NCBI GenBank assembly: GCA_023055505.1
Contig: JALIRH010000002.1
Coordinates: 19,736,937-19,800,936, forward strand
Length of the DNA: 64,000 nt
Direction: 5' to 3'
From: Callipepla californica brunnescens
Lineage: Eukaryota > Chordata > Aves > Galliformes > Odontophoridae
Shown here: positions 25,270-37,400 of the stretch, in pieces
Numbering within the stretch: position 1 is the first letter of the stretch
How the letters are laid out: each line of letters opens with the position of its first letter
Notes under the pieces: model-generated
The model's input: only the letters and a program-made list of their open reading frames with translations
Database searches by the model: none
Told to the model about the DNA's origin: nothing
Translations under genes and position numbers: made by a program

Positions 25270-25860
25270 CACGCGCGAAGCCCTCCTCGCGCGCTGCCGG
25301 GCTGCGGGACCCGGGGACGGGAGGAGGGGACCCCGCGTTGAGCCGCGAACTGAAAGCGACCCCGCTCCGACGGGCAGCGCTCACGTACCGCAGCGGGCAG
25401 CTCCTGCCGGGCCTCCGGCACCTTCACGGGGACATTAGATCCACAGCGGGGCCGCTCAGCGGGCCCGGGGCATGGCGGGGAGGGCCGGGCAGGGCAGGGC
25501 AGGGCAGAACGGGAGGGGGGGCTGTGGCCGCGGCGCTCCCGGGGCGCCGGGCGCTGACGGCCGCCTCCCGCCCGCAGCCCGCTGCTGCCTTCGAGCCCGG
25601 CGAGGCTCGGCGCGCTCTGAGCCGCCCCCTGCCCGGTCCATCACATTTACAGCGCTGAGTGGCGGGGAGCGCTGTCCCCGCCCGCCCGCCGCAGGCCCAC
25701 CCCGCGGCGCGCCCCGACGGCCCGCCCCCGGCCCGCCCCGCCGCGCCAGCCCCGCTGTTTACTTGTGTTTGGGTAGCAACTGGGCTTTAAAGGGGCAGCG
25801 CTCGCTCCCCCTCCCCCCCTCCGCCCCCCGCGTTACCTGAGGTGACATTTCCCCCCCCCG
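25270..25860 (-). promoter_or_regulatory. OSR2: Candidate OSR2 promoter / non-coding first exon region
   Basis: The acceptor just upstream of the OSR2 start codon implies at least one upstream non-coding exon. On the minus strand this interval holds plausible splice donors: GTGAGT at 25272, GTACGTGAG at about 25389 and GTAACG at about 25838. It also has a TATA-like CCTTTAAAG around 25794-25786. A transcript starting near 25.76 kb and splicing to 23362 would fit a gene with one upstream non-coding exon. This is a placement guess only; other starts in the CpG domain are equally possible. Confidence 0.3.
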
Positions 25861-28340
25861 CCATCCCCGCCGCTCCCCACCGCCCCGTTCCGTTCGCCGC
25901 GCCCCGTGGCGCGGACCCCCAGCCCTCCCCCGCCGTGCCCCTCGCAGCCCTGAGCGGGCACCGCGGCTAAGGCGAAAAGCCCCCAAAGACCCGAGCGCGG
26001 AGCCCCGGGAGCAGCCGCGCCCGCAGGTAACGCTCCCGCCCGAGGGCCCGCGGCCGGCACCTCGGGGTCACCCCGCGGCCGCCCCGTCCAGCCCCAGCTC
26101 CGCTTTTTAACCGACGCTCGGCAGCCGAAAGACGCGTTCGGCGCACCCGGCCCGCACCTGGGCGGGCGGAGGGGCTGCGGGGTCGGGGTCAGTGCGGGCA
26201 ATTCGCTGCTGGACGGGGCCTCCCTCCGCCCCGCGCGTTCCGGGCCGAGGAGCGTCGCGTTCGTTGTCCCCGATAGCGGCGGTGCGCGGGTTTCGGCCGA
26301 GTTTTTAGGAGTAACGTTATCTCAATCTGTGCGCTGCTTCGGTCCCGTGCGGGGCGGGATTCGCGGTATGTTGTGGTGGGAGAACGGAGACAGACTCGGG
26401 GCCCCGAGTATGGAACGGTGTTCAGGGGAACGGTGTCGGCGAACGGCTCCGAGAACGACTCCAGGTGCAGAGCGTGGAGCTCAGTTCAGAGCGCCGAAGT
26501 GAAGGGGACGCCCGCGACGGCCGCGCTGGGAACTTTTTCTTATTTTACCGCAAAAAAACGGGAACGAGACGCGGGAACGGAGTCGGAGGCGGCGGCTTTG
26601 GACGCGTCCCCGCGGGGTGACGGCCGCTCGGGCCGGGATTCGTTTCCATTCCTACAGAACCGCTGCGAAAACGCACAGCTGCTGCCCCGAAGCTCCGTAG
26701 CGATAGCACTTCGTGCTGGGGGCAGAGGGGCGACGCTCCGGGCCGGGGCTCGGGGAGAAGGGACAATCCCCGGTGTCCCCCGCAGAGCCGGGACCGCTCT
26801 CACCGTCAGTGTCACTGTCACTGTCGCGGGGTCCGCACGTCCTGGGGATCCCTTCCCGCGGCTCTTTCGGGCCGCTGCGGTATGGGGACTTGGCGTTCAC
26901 CGCGATTTACAGCGCGTTTACAGCGAGTTAAAATGAACCGCACCGGTTGGGGAAAAAGCACCAAACACACAACGAACCCAAGCGAAACAAACCGACCAAA
27001 CCGAACCTCCAAGCCCCAAAGAAACAGAACGAAAAAGCCTCAAAACAAAGGGAACAGCAAAGGAGAACGAGGCGGCTCAGGGCGGCCGCCCGGGCCGCAT
27101 CTCGTCGGGCCGCTGTCGGCCCGGGGCAAGCACCGGGCGCGGGGCCAGACTCTGCCCCGAGAGCAACCCGGCTCCGGACAGCCCCGGCCTGCCATGCCGC
27201 GGCCGCGGGCTGCAGGTGCGGGGCCGGGCACCCCCGCGCCGGCGGAGCCCGAGGGGACCCGCGGCTCCCGGCAGCGGGGGACACCGTCGGGGCCGCTCCA
27301 TCGGGGTCTGTCTGCTGCGGCGGACGCCGAGGATGCCCAACCCTCGCCTCCCCGCGCCCGTTCGGGCGGCCCCTCCCGCCCCGCGCCTTTCCCCGTGCGG
27401 AGCTCGGGACGGCTCCCGACGGCAGCGCGGTCTGCGGGGTCCGCCCTGAGCTCCGCGCCCGGCGGCGGCCCGCGGTGCTGCAGCTCCCCCTGCGGGTACC
27501 GAGCGATACGGAACCGCAGCGTCGCGGCTCCTCGCAAAGCGGTGCCGTTCCCGCGACGGGGAACGGATTAACCGCTGCCGTCGTTCAGATTAACACTCCT
27601 CTGTCAGCGTAACCCTGGGGCAAAGCTGCACCGTTCCCCGCCGCTCCGGGCGCTGCGGGCACTCTCGCGTCCCGCCCCGGGAGCTGCCCCGCAGCTTCCC
27701 CGCCGGCTCCGGCCCCGTGCAGAGCCGCCGGAGGCTGCCCCAGGGCTGCAGCGAGGCCGGCGGAGCGGTGCTGCCGGGCCGGGGCAGCCCGAGAGCTGCG
27801 GCTCTAACGGGTGGGACTGCCCCGATAGCCGGGCCGGTGCCTGCAGGTAGCCGGGCTGCGCGCCGAGGGCTTCTTTATTATTACTTTATTCATCTTTAAA
27901 ATATTTCTGCGTTTTAAGGAAAAAAGCGACCGCCCGTCGGTCTGCCATCCGATGCCGCTGGTGCTTCTCCGCGACTCAGCCGTCCCCTTCTTCGTTCCGA
28001 TTGATTTCTGTTGCTCTTTTTAATAGCCCGCTCACGGCGCGCGCGTTTGGCGACCGCCCGTCGGGGCAGGAGGTGAGGAGCTCCGCGGGCTCCCGCAGCA
28101 CCCGCTCGCCATCACCGGTCCCAACCCCTCACAACATCGCTGCGATTCGTTGCGGAGGCGATCCCGCACACCGAGGGGACAGCGGGCACCAGGCCGGGGC
28201 TCACCCGTGCCTGCCGGGACCTCACGGGTTGCGGAGCCCCGGGCGGGTTTGTGCCCTTCGCTTCTGGGAACGCACCGACAAAGCTCGGCATCTGGCAGCG
28301 GATGGGAGGCTTGAGAGGCTGGCAACCTCAGAGCCGGGTG

Positions 28341-31300
28341 TTAGGGGGGAAATCTAAAGGAAATACTGCACAGAAGCTATACTTTGGTTTAAGAAATACC
28401 GTTGTGCGTTTGTTCTCCTGCCTCGTAACTCACCGAGGACGTGAGAACTCCAAGGCAAGCTGAGGATGGGGCCCGTGCATCTTGTTCTGTCGCTTACATC
28501 AAAAAACTCTGCATCCTTCTGAGGACTTTTTGTAGCCCAGTGAGCAGCTCAGTTTGTACAGACAGGGTTAGTGCTGCGGGGTGAAGGTCAGCAAACAACA
28601 GCAAAGCCCAGAAGAGTGTTTGCAGTTTTGAGTGAGCAGAATACATATGGTCAATGATACAGCTGTGGGCTGAGCACTGATTTGTTTACGCTATCATGAT
28701 GCTCTGAAACCAGGGCTGTTCTGTTCAATCCTTGTGTGCTGTAATCCCCTTTACCCGCCCTCCACATGTGTGTTTCCTGCTTTCAGCATGCGTTCTCCGT
28801 GTCTAAACTGCAGCACAATCTGCGTTATAAACCAGAGCAATACAGAGCACTTCGGATGTTTTCAGAGTATTGCGACCACGGTGCAAGCATATGCAAATCA
28901 TCACTTACAGCTGTGCACAATGCATGTATTAATCCCTGCATGCTCTCCAATTGTTTGTGGCATCGGATTTGAAGAAAAGCACAATAATGGATATTCTGAA
29001 CAAGCACCAATTGTTCGTGGGAATACTCACCCCTGGGATGCCCAGACAGACCTTGCTGAGGGAACACTGCATTTCTGAGCAGAAGTGGGGTCTTTGGAAG
29101 AATGGACACAGGGAAACTGAGGGAAAATGCACCATGGTGCGGCATTGGAAAACTCTGCCAGAGGACATGTATTTATGGGATATAATCCAGAGAAGTACTT
29201 CAGTGTATGCTTGAGCTCATCACTACCCAGGGCAGCACCTGAGCAAGTGTCCCACCTTCTCCATATGCCAACATCACACACAGCATCCATTTTACTATTG
29301 TTTTTAAAGATCTCCTGAACTGAGGCCATTACCTCATAAACCAAAGTTTATCAAAAGACAAAAACAAAACAAACCAAGAGCAACTACTGCTCCGGTCAAC
29401 GTTGTCTTCAGCGCTGGTGTCCCTCAGCTGTTCCACTGCCACTTCTTAGCAGCCCAGTAGATGGGAGGACACTGTTCCAACCCAAGCTTGGGGCCATGAT
29501 GGCTGTGTGTCTTAGAGGGATTTCAGGGCAGAGCAATTTGGATCTACTGTGTGGAATGGGAAAAAGAGAAATTTTTCCATGATCCCCAAAATAATTCTGT
29601 CTGAACCCTCCATGGCCGCTGTGGAGATGGACAAGAGGATGATCTCCTTGAGAGGAGAAAGGTTGTATAGTCAGAGAAGGGCTGTGAAGGGAATGGGTCA
29701 GATAGAGGACACGGCAGGCAGACAGCAGGAGAGCCCAGAGTGAACCCAAGCAGGCAGCAGGCAATGGGCTTCTCCCTCCTCTGCTCACAAAACCTGTGTT
29801 CTCCCCTGGTGGCTGATCCCCGCTCAAAGGACAGCACCCAGCTCACTTTCCTTATTTTCATTCACAAATCCCTCAAAAGTAACTGAGGGACCCACACAGG
29901 CTGGAAAAGGGGAGGATGGAAGCTGGTGGAAAGGTTTTTCCTGTTCCCCCCGTGCAAGGCAGCACGGTACGCCCAGTAAAGGCTACTGGTGATTGCTGCA
30001 GCTCTGCCCTATTTGCGCCGCCTGCTCCATTCATTTGACCTGCTCACCCTCCATAGGCTGGGGAAGCCTATTAGTGGGTTATATCGCTCGTCCAAACACC
30101 CCTCTGGGAATGGTTTCCAAGAAAAATACAAAGCTCATTCATTTCAACAGCAGAACTCATTTTAGCCGCAAGAGAAGTGCTGAAAGCCCAGGCCGTTGCA
30201 CTGCAACAGAACCAGAAGTGCCTCCAGGCTGCTATTTTGAGCTTCACAGATGGATGGAGAAGGGAAAAAGATACCTCAGCCTCACTGCGGACTTCCAAGT
30301 GCAGTATGAATTCCCCTTTTCCACTTCATTTGTCCTGATGATTGCTGGTTGTTCAAATGCAACCAGGACCGTCTGAACCTCCCCGCTGTGCTTGTCTGGA
30401 GGCAGCCCACATAGGTGCAGCTGTGCCAGCTGTTGAGGAAGGCTGCATCTGCACAGAGAGGAGCGGTGGAGAACCCGGGACAAGGAACACTTTGGGGTGA
30501 GGGACCCCGGCTGTGAGGGAAGCTGGGGTTCAGGGAGCCCGAGAGCTAATGACAGAAATCAAAGCTCACCAGAATAAGTGAAAAAATATTTTCTGAATCT
30601 CAGAAAGGCCCCACAGGAAGGCTTTTGATGCCACCTCAAAGGATTCTCAGGCAAAAAGAATCTCACCCAGAACCTGCAGGTGGAGAAGTCTCCATCACTT
30701 TGGCCAATGCAGCGCAGTGAGAACTCCCACTGGGAGGAAGAAGCAGTGTGTTACCGTCAGCGGGAGTCGGTGTGAGGCAGTGCGGGGCCAAAGCAGCAGT
30801 GCCTGCACTGCCGGGATCTGCAGAGGAAACTGCTCAGAAGGTCACCAGCGGCTCAGCGGGGCAGCCCTGACCTGTCTCCAGCCTCCAAGCAGACGGCTCT
30901 TGAGCAAATACAAACACACAGTTATTAAAGAACTCTTCAACGACAGTAACAAAGCCAGAACTGCAGGTCTGTTTTATTCAAAGCATAATATTTATAGACA
31001 ACAGATACTGAAGGGCAGCACAATTGGTTTCAGGACCATCTCTATACTTAGACAGTGACAGCACAATGAACGTATCTGCCTTATGGAACTCAGCAAGACA
31101 AGAACTCTAATTTTTCAGAAAGTGTTTTCATTCTTAGAGCAGTTACTCGTGCATGGTAAACAAACGAGAATAATACAAATAATTTACTGGTAGAATTACA
31201 GGTGGAGCCTGAAATGCTAAAAGGCTGTTTAAAGCATCACTTAGGTCTGATCAAGTTCAGCATTAGTCTCATGTTATCTTTCTCCCCCCACAATATATAA

Positions 31301-34182
31301 AAGCAGAGCGGAGCCGATGTTTACTTTTGCAGCTAATGGTTCCTCAAATCTACCACAACTTCTAAGGAGCAGATAAAAGCAGCTGCAAGAGTGATCTAGA
31401 AATAAACATCCAGAAGAAAACATAACTGCAATCAAAGTTCCAGCTGCTCTCTTCTCAGTTCTTATCAGGATTCTTTTTAATCAGACATTTTGAAGTCATA
31501 GGCTTATTTCCAACAGCTTTTGCCCATACATATATATATATATATCTGAAAGTCCCTTGAAATATTACAGAAGTTCTGTTTCACATCAAAATAGTGTACA
31601 TTGTCACTGAAATTATTAATTTTCTTCTCTTCATCCCCCACGTTCTCTCTGGGCCCCTCTTTTGCATCTGGCATGTGTACTGACACTCGAGATGACAAAT
31701 ACTGATAACTGTGAAGCTGCAGTGCTGCATACTTCCCCAGCACGCGGCTCAGCCAACGCTAGGCATTGATTTATGTGCTGTACTCTGTTCCACAGTGCAA
31801 GGTTGTTTTTTTTTTTTCCTAATTCCATACCTTTAATCCTTGCCACCTTCAACCTAGCGTGTGTCAAATTTCCATCTTATTGTTGCAGCTGTAGTTTCTT
31901 AAAACTGAAGTACGTTTCTTGAAGGCAGTGGCACATTCTTAAGTTTAATCACAGATTTAAATGCTCAGTTGCTCAAAAAAATGCCTGGGCTCATTAAAAC
32001 GTGATGGTAGTTAGAAGGTTTGTTCTTTTTCCTCCCTATTAAATGGTTTATAGCAAGGTTTTAAAAATCAAATCAGAGATGTGCAGATGACTCTTTATTC
32101 AGTCCAAATCTGTAGAAAGTGTAGTAACTTATGGAAAGGCAGAGATCCTAAGCTCAGGGTTCTCATTGTTAAAGAGGTTGTTTACAGAACACACGGGACA
32201 GAAGAAAGCTCTCCTTCACACAAAATGTCTTCCATGGGTATATAGATGAACGGACAAAAACGCTGCCATTTAGGTACCATGTTACATACATAGGGTAACA
32301 CCATGACCCCACAGAACAAGGCAGCACTGGCATTGCTTAGGGGTCTATATGTTTAAAAGGAGATGCAAATGTGAGGGATTTCAGTTGTGATCTTCAGTGC
32401 TTGAAGAGAATACCCAGATTTCCTGTGCACTCCCATGGAAAAAGAAGCAGAGGCTTAGAGGCTATAAATATTCCTCTAAGAACTTGAAGAGAGTGTTCCA
32501 TGCTACTGTCACATCTGCTCGGGGCAGCTGCCTGTCCGTGCAATGGCTCTTCCTGCAGGTGAGCTGCTAGAGGTTCGCACCTTTATTTCAGCCATTTCAA
32601 CCCAGGGTCTGGCACAGTAACTCAAGTCCACTTTTATCATCCTTAAACGAGAAGACAGTGTTCTCCACCAGAGCAGCTGAGATATGTCCTATTCCAGGAA
32701 AAGGCCAAGAAAATAGGCGAGAGCACTAAGAACTTAAACCGCTGCAAAAAATCTGCCAGAGGACATCTGTCAAAGCCCAAAGAGTTCCAGTTATGTATGA
32801 TTTCATTTGATCCCAGAGGCTAAATAATGTACAGGAAAGATTTAATAATGTTATGCAGATTATGTGTGGAAATGTAAAAGGAACCAGATACAATGCCAGT
32901 TTGAAAAATGTTAATGTGCTCATGGCACTACTATTGCCACAAAGTCAGAAAACACAGCTTGAGTAACAGACTATGATAATAAAATTAAAAAATTGGAATT
33001 GCTTGAATGTTTACTCAGGTGAGACTATTTGATTAAAAAAAAAAAAAGATGACTTAATATTTTCTCTCTGCCAGGAAATAATATGTGGAAAGAGCCCCAT
33101 TACTGTTGCCACATCAGTTCCATTTCTATGTGAAACCTTGATAGTGAAAACATGGTAGTCAAAGATCATGGTCCACCAATATTTCCAAAGGAGATGTCAG
33201 CTATTAAAAGAACAGAAAATGAATGGCCCTATATCTGCTTGCAAGCTTGAGTTATGGCATGTGACTGAACTGCAGGTGTGGTCCCTTTTGCCACACCACT
33301 TCCAGAAGCAGGAATTTCTGACAGAGTGAGGGAGGGGATGGATGCAAACTGCCACCACAGGACCTGCCAAAGGGCATCTGTCGCATCCTCTACTGCCACA
33401 ACGCTCCTGTGCCATGTGACAGTATTTGAATACCAGCAAAGAAGGGATTGTTAAACAGAACTCATAGCCAGGATGGCCACAGGTTTCATCATTATACAAC
33501 AACCTGGAAGCAGAAGAAAATGGATCTTATCTGGTGACACCCAGAAATTTAATTCAGTCTCTCACAAGGAAGCTAGTGCAATGCTTCCTATGTTTCCTGA
33601 GGCTGACACTTGCGGTGGTCCTTCTTTCACTGGTGCTTTTATTTCTCTTGGGATAGTGTTTGTAGTTTTAGCAGATAAAAACTTACGCTTACCAGGTTTT
33701 GTTTTAGTGGAGGGACCTGAGATTTTTGCTTCCAAGGTTGGATCTTTATTTGAAGGGAATTCCAGCAGGTTTCTTCGGTTTCTCATTTCCTCTTGCTATT
33801 TCTGCTCTCATCTGTTTTACAAATGGCCACCATAATATTAAGCTTATCTAATGGCCAGGCCTCCTGCTGGAAGATTGCCAGCAGCAGCCCAAAACTGAGT
33901 CATCTGAAAGCATTCAGAAGAGATGGCCATCACCTTCTCCCTGAACCTCAAACATAAAACTTCCCTGATAAGCACATACTCCAATGTCATGAAAAGCAAA
34001 AACTTACTCTTAAATTCAGATGTCACTTTAAACAGCTTTCTTGCTGAACCTGCCTCACTCTAAAAGTTCTGTTTTTTAGTGTTTGGGAAAGATGCTAGTT
34101 GTACATATATAGAGAGCAAATGTCCCAGTGATAGCTTCACTGTGAATCCAAGTTTAATTCTACAGTTTCTTCACCTTATTTT
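28341..34182. other. OSR2-STK3 intergenic DNA, left part
   Basis: No gene recognised. A TA repeat and a TATA-like motif at 31294-31303 are present. A minus-strand ORF-like block around 33.5-34.1 kb is discussed among the findings. The interval separates the two divergent genes and could hold enhancers for either. Confidence 0.5.
31529..31545. repeat. (TA)n microsatellite
   Basis: There are about eight TA dinucleotides. Confidence 0.9.
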
Positions 34183-34325
34183 CATAGAATTATAGAATGG
34201 TTTGGGTTGGAAGGGAGCTTAAAGATCATCGAGTTCCACTCCCCTGCTGTGGGCAGGATTACCAGCCACTAAATAAGGTTGACCAGGCTTCCATCCAATC
34301 TGGGCAATCCCAATCCTCTGATTTT
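34183..34325 (-). mobile_element. CR1 LINE 3' fragment, antisense
   Basis: It begins with the antisense octamer end CATAGAATTATAGAATGG, then GGTTGGAAGGGAGCTTAAAGATCATCGAGTTCCACTCCCCTGCTGTGGGCAGG and CCATCCAATCTGGGCAATCC, a clear CR1 3' UTR. It is cut off after about 140 bp. Confidence 0.88.
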
Positions 34326-34369
34326 GTTCACTGTTTCTTTTCTCTGTTCACTGTGGCAAATTCCTGGTC

Positions 34370-34440
34370 ACAGAATGGCTGAGTCTGGAAGGGATCTTTG
34401 GAGGACACCTAGCCAACTCCCGGGTGCATCTTCTCCTGGC
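34370..34440 (-). mobile_element. Short CR1 3' scrap, antisense
   Basis: CACAGAATGGCTGAGTCTGGAAGGGATCTTTGGAGGACACCTAGCC matches the start of an antisense CR1 3' end (CACAGAATGGCTGAGGTTGGAAGGGACCT...). It then loses similarity. It may be a second insertion beside the 34183 fragment, or part of the same element after rearrangement. Confidence 0.65.
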
Positions 34441-37400
34441 TCTGATGTTAGGGCAAAGCAAGCAGAGGTATGGCAGTGGCTATCATCTTCTACAGACAGT
34501 GGGAAGGCTTTGGAACAATTCCTGCTGAATTCTGGTGGCAGAAGTGGGATGAATTGATTTTCCTCGGCAAGGGAAATTCTGTGAAAATCTTCCTGCACTT
34601 CATGTGCATATATACAGAAGACGAAATCTCCTTAATTTTGCTACTGGCCTTGGTGAGACCTGGATTTTATTCAAAAAGTGGAATTCAGTAGGAGTCCTAT
34701 GTATCTGATTTGGGAACTCAAGGGGGAACCTAAAAAAACTGCCCAAGGTCTGTATAAGACTCTAAGGACACAATGTGTAGCAAGAAAAACTGGAACAAGA
34801 GCTAACCTGCTGAACCTTATAGTAAAGAAAATCAGAGGTTTGCTGTCAGATGTTTTATTTGGGTAACACCTGAGAGTAAGAGCCAAAAGCCATGTCTTAC
34901 AGAAGAACCAGCTCTGCAGGAATGAGGGACTGGGGGCTATGCGCACAAATTCCTTACTCAGGCTTCTGCTTACCAAAGAAAAGCGATTTTGACCTTCTGG
35001 GGGAGAGAAAGAACAGGCCCCAAGTTGGAAACTGAAGTGTGAAGACACCTACACAACAAGAGAGAACCCCCTGGAGCAACTTCATATTGGAAAGAGGGCT
35101 GACGACAGGAGGAGGATCTGCTGGTTGCTGCTATGTCTGTCTGAAGGCTGGATCCTCCAGCATGGACACAGAGAGCTCCACGGAGCCTGTGCTGCCCAGC
35201 TCCCAGCCATCCTGCAGCCTTGGCACCTTGGGGCCTGCTCCTGACCTGCTCAAAGACTGCCAAGGCTGCCAGCTTCAGCCATGGCCTTCCCTGCTGAGGG
35301 AAAAAGAACATGGGAAAGCAGGCTCAATGAAACTGAAGGATGTTTTGTGGTGTTCAAGGTAAGGCACCTTTCTGAAAAAGAAAACCTCACCCTCTTCATG
35401 CTGTTTCATTAAACTTCACGTTAGCTTAGTTTCTTTATTTTAGAGTAAATAATAATTGATTTAGAAGGATGCTGTAGTTAAGTGACTTCAGAGTGTAGCC
35501 CCAGCTCTGGGGGTGCCTGCTGCTGAGTGACAGCAGCTGTGGGTCTGCCCAATGTAGCCCTTTGCTGGCTCAATGAACCTTCCTGAGGAACCCTGAGGCT
35601 CCTTCAGCCTCTGGCTTGCTGACAAGGCCTTGTGCTGGTCATCTTGTTCTGCAACTGAGACAAACAAATGAAACAATTTCTGGAATCCATCGCTTTTCTG
35701 CAAGGTGTTATTTAAAAATTACGCTGCAAGAGATTATGACTGCAGGCACAACACTTCAGAGCAGACTTCCTAGAAGCACAGCAAGTTTGGGGAAAACCCT
35801 TCAAACAATCCCCCTTACTGTAGGACACCTGTTCTCCTTAAAACACTTTTGTTTTTAGTGGAAGTCACCCCAGCTGAATTAAATTTGTTTCCCTTGGGCT
35901 TGCATTTTCTTTAGCCAACACAACAGCTGCACCATGTGGAGATGAGCCACAAGAAGTGTAACAACACATGTTTGTGATTGCTGTATCAGCTTTGGCAGAT
36001 TTAAGTGCAGAGGTCTTTAGCTGCCTTCTATTAGAGAGCCAGCTTTACAATATATACAACATCTTGCAAAGTAGTAGCAATAATACATGTAGTTTTATGT
36101 ATTTCTTGTACATGCTGGTACAGTAAAACCAGAAAGGAACTGGCTATTACTTATGGCTATAAATATTGTCTTAGGCACAAACATTTTCTTTTTCATGCAA
36201 AAGTAGGAACAGAACAGGAGGATGGGTAAAGCAGTGATAAAATCCCCTGGGACTGGTTGTGCGAGCTGTTACCAGTCCTGAAAGAGACATTCAATCAGTT
36301 TGAATTTGTGGATACCTTTTTATTTCAGAGCTGCAGTAAATTTAATTGCTCCAAGAAATTACTGAATTCCTGGAAAATAATGCATAATCTTGGTTCAGTG
36401 CGCTTATTTTTTATTTATTTTTCTTATTTCAAGAACAGGTGCCAAAAGTGGTCTTGTAGATCCTAATTTCATGCATTTTGGAGCACAGCTTTGAAATCTA
36501 CTTTTGGATCATTTAATTAAGAGCTGCTAAATATCGTACACCCATCAAAATGACGTGCATGTTTTTGAAAGATCATCAAGATAAATGCTAATAGTATAGA
36601 GTACAAAATCAATCACTTGTGTTTATAATGTGGTGTTTTTGTTACTTTATATGTAACCAGTGCATTTTAGTGAGTAGCCTTTCTAATTCAGTTATGTGAT
36701 TTTAATCTTCCTACGCACTTTCTTGTCTAAAAGTCCTATACCATGTAAAGAGCCAGCACAACATTGCGTAAGCATCCCTGTCACTCTGAACAGCAATTTT
36801 TCCCACTGTCTAAAATTTCAAATTCTTAGCATCTATTCCATGATAAGGAGACTGCTTCTACACTGTTTATCTCCTTGGACTGCATCATTTCTAATTGGAT
36901 GAACTTATGACATATTATTAAGAGATTATGTCTGATTTTGACCTTTCCTCCATCCTCTTGGGAGATTAATTGGGCTGAGGATGGAAACAGCAGGCAAGGA
37001 AAAGTCTTCATTTATACTCACACGCCCATGAATGAATGAGACAGGGCTCTCCTTTGAGAACTGATCTCCAAAGCAGCAGTTTTGGAAGAAAGATGCCATT
37101 GATGCTAATAGATTTTGGATCAGTTCCTAGAGATATTTTGCCTAGCCTGAGCTGTGTAAAGCAGGGATTTACTATCTATAAATCTTACTGAAAGGAGATG
37201 CAACACATATTAAAACACCAAGTTCTGCTTCTTCTGTTTTGTTTTGATTTTTTTTTCCCGCTGTATTGCCTAGTATTTAAATCAGCACATTCATTTTAAA
37301 ATTAGCTTTAAGGAATTTAAAATGTGTCTTGCTAATCTAGTAAGAGCAGTTTAATACCACTGGTGTAATGAATTAGATCATGGAACTAGAGAGGAGCTCA

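Larger units (their letters stand above)
21640..28340. promoter_or_regulatory. Broad CpG-rich domain covering OSR2 and its upstream region
   Basis: From about 21.64 kb to about 28.34 kb the DNA is strongly GC- and CpG-rich, with AT-rich breaks near 24.1-24.25 kb and 24.53-24.65 kb, in contrast with the AT-rich flanks. It covers all OSR2 coding exons and some 5 kb upstream. Such very long CpG domains are typical of developmental transcription-factor genes controlled by Polycomb. Most of the long open frames here arise from scarcity of stop codons in GC-rich DNA and are not genes. Boundaries are by eye. Confidence 0.8.

Noticed and set aside
24609..27612. Many overlapping frames of 100-237 codons
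   Set aside because: CpG-island DNA with few stop codons; frames are proline/arginine/glycine-rich on both strands and lack any conserved domain.
29104..29124. MIR-like string GGACACAGGGAAACTGAGGG
   Set aside because: Only about 20 bp match and the following bases do not continue the MIR core, so chance is likely.
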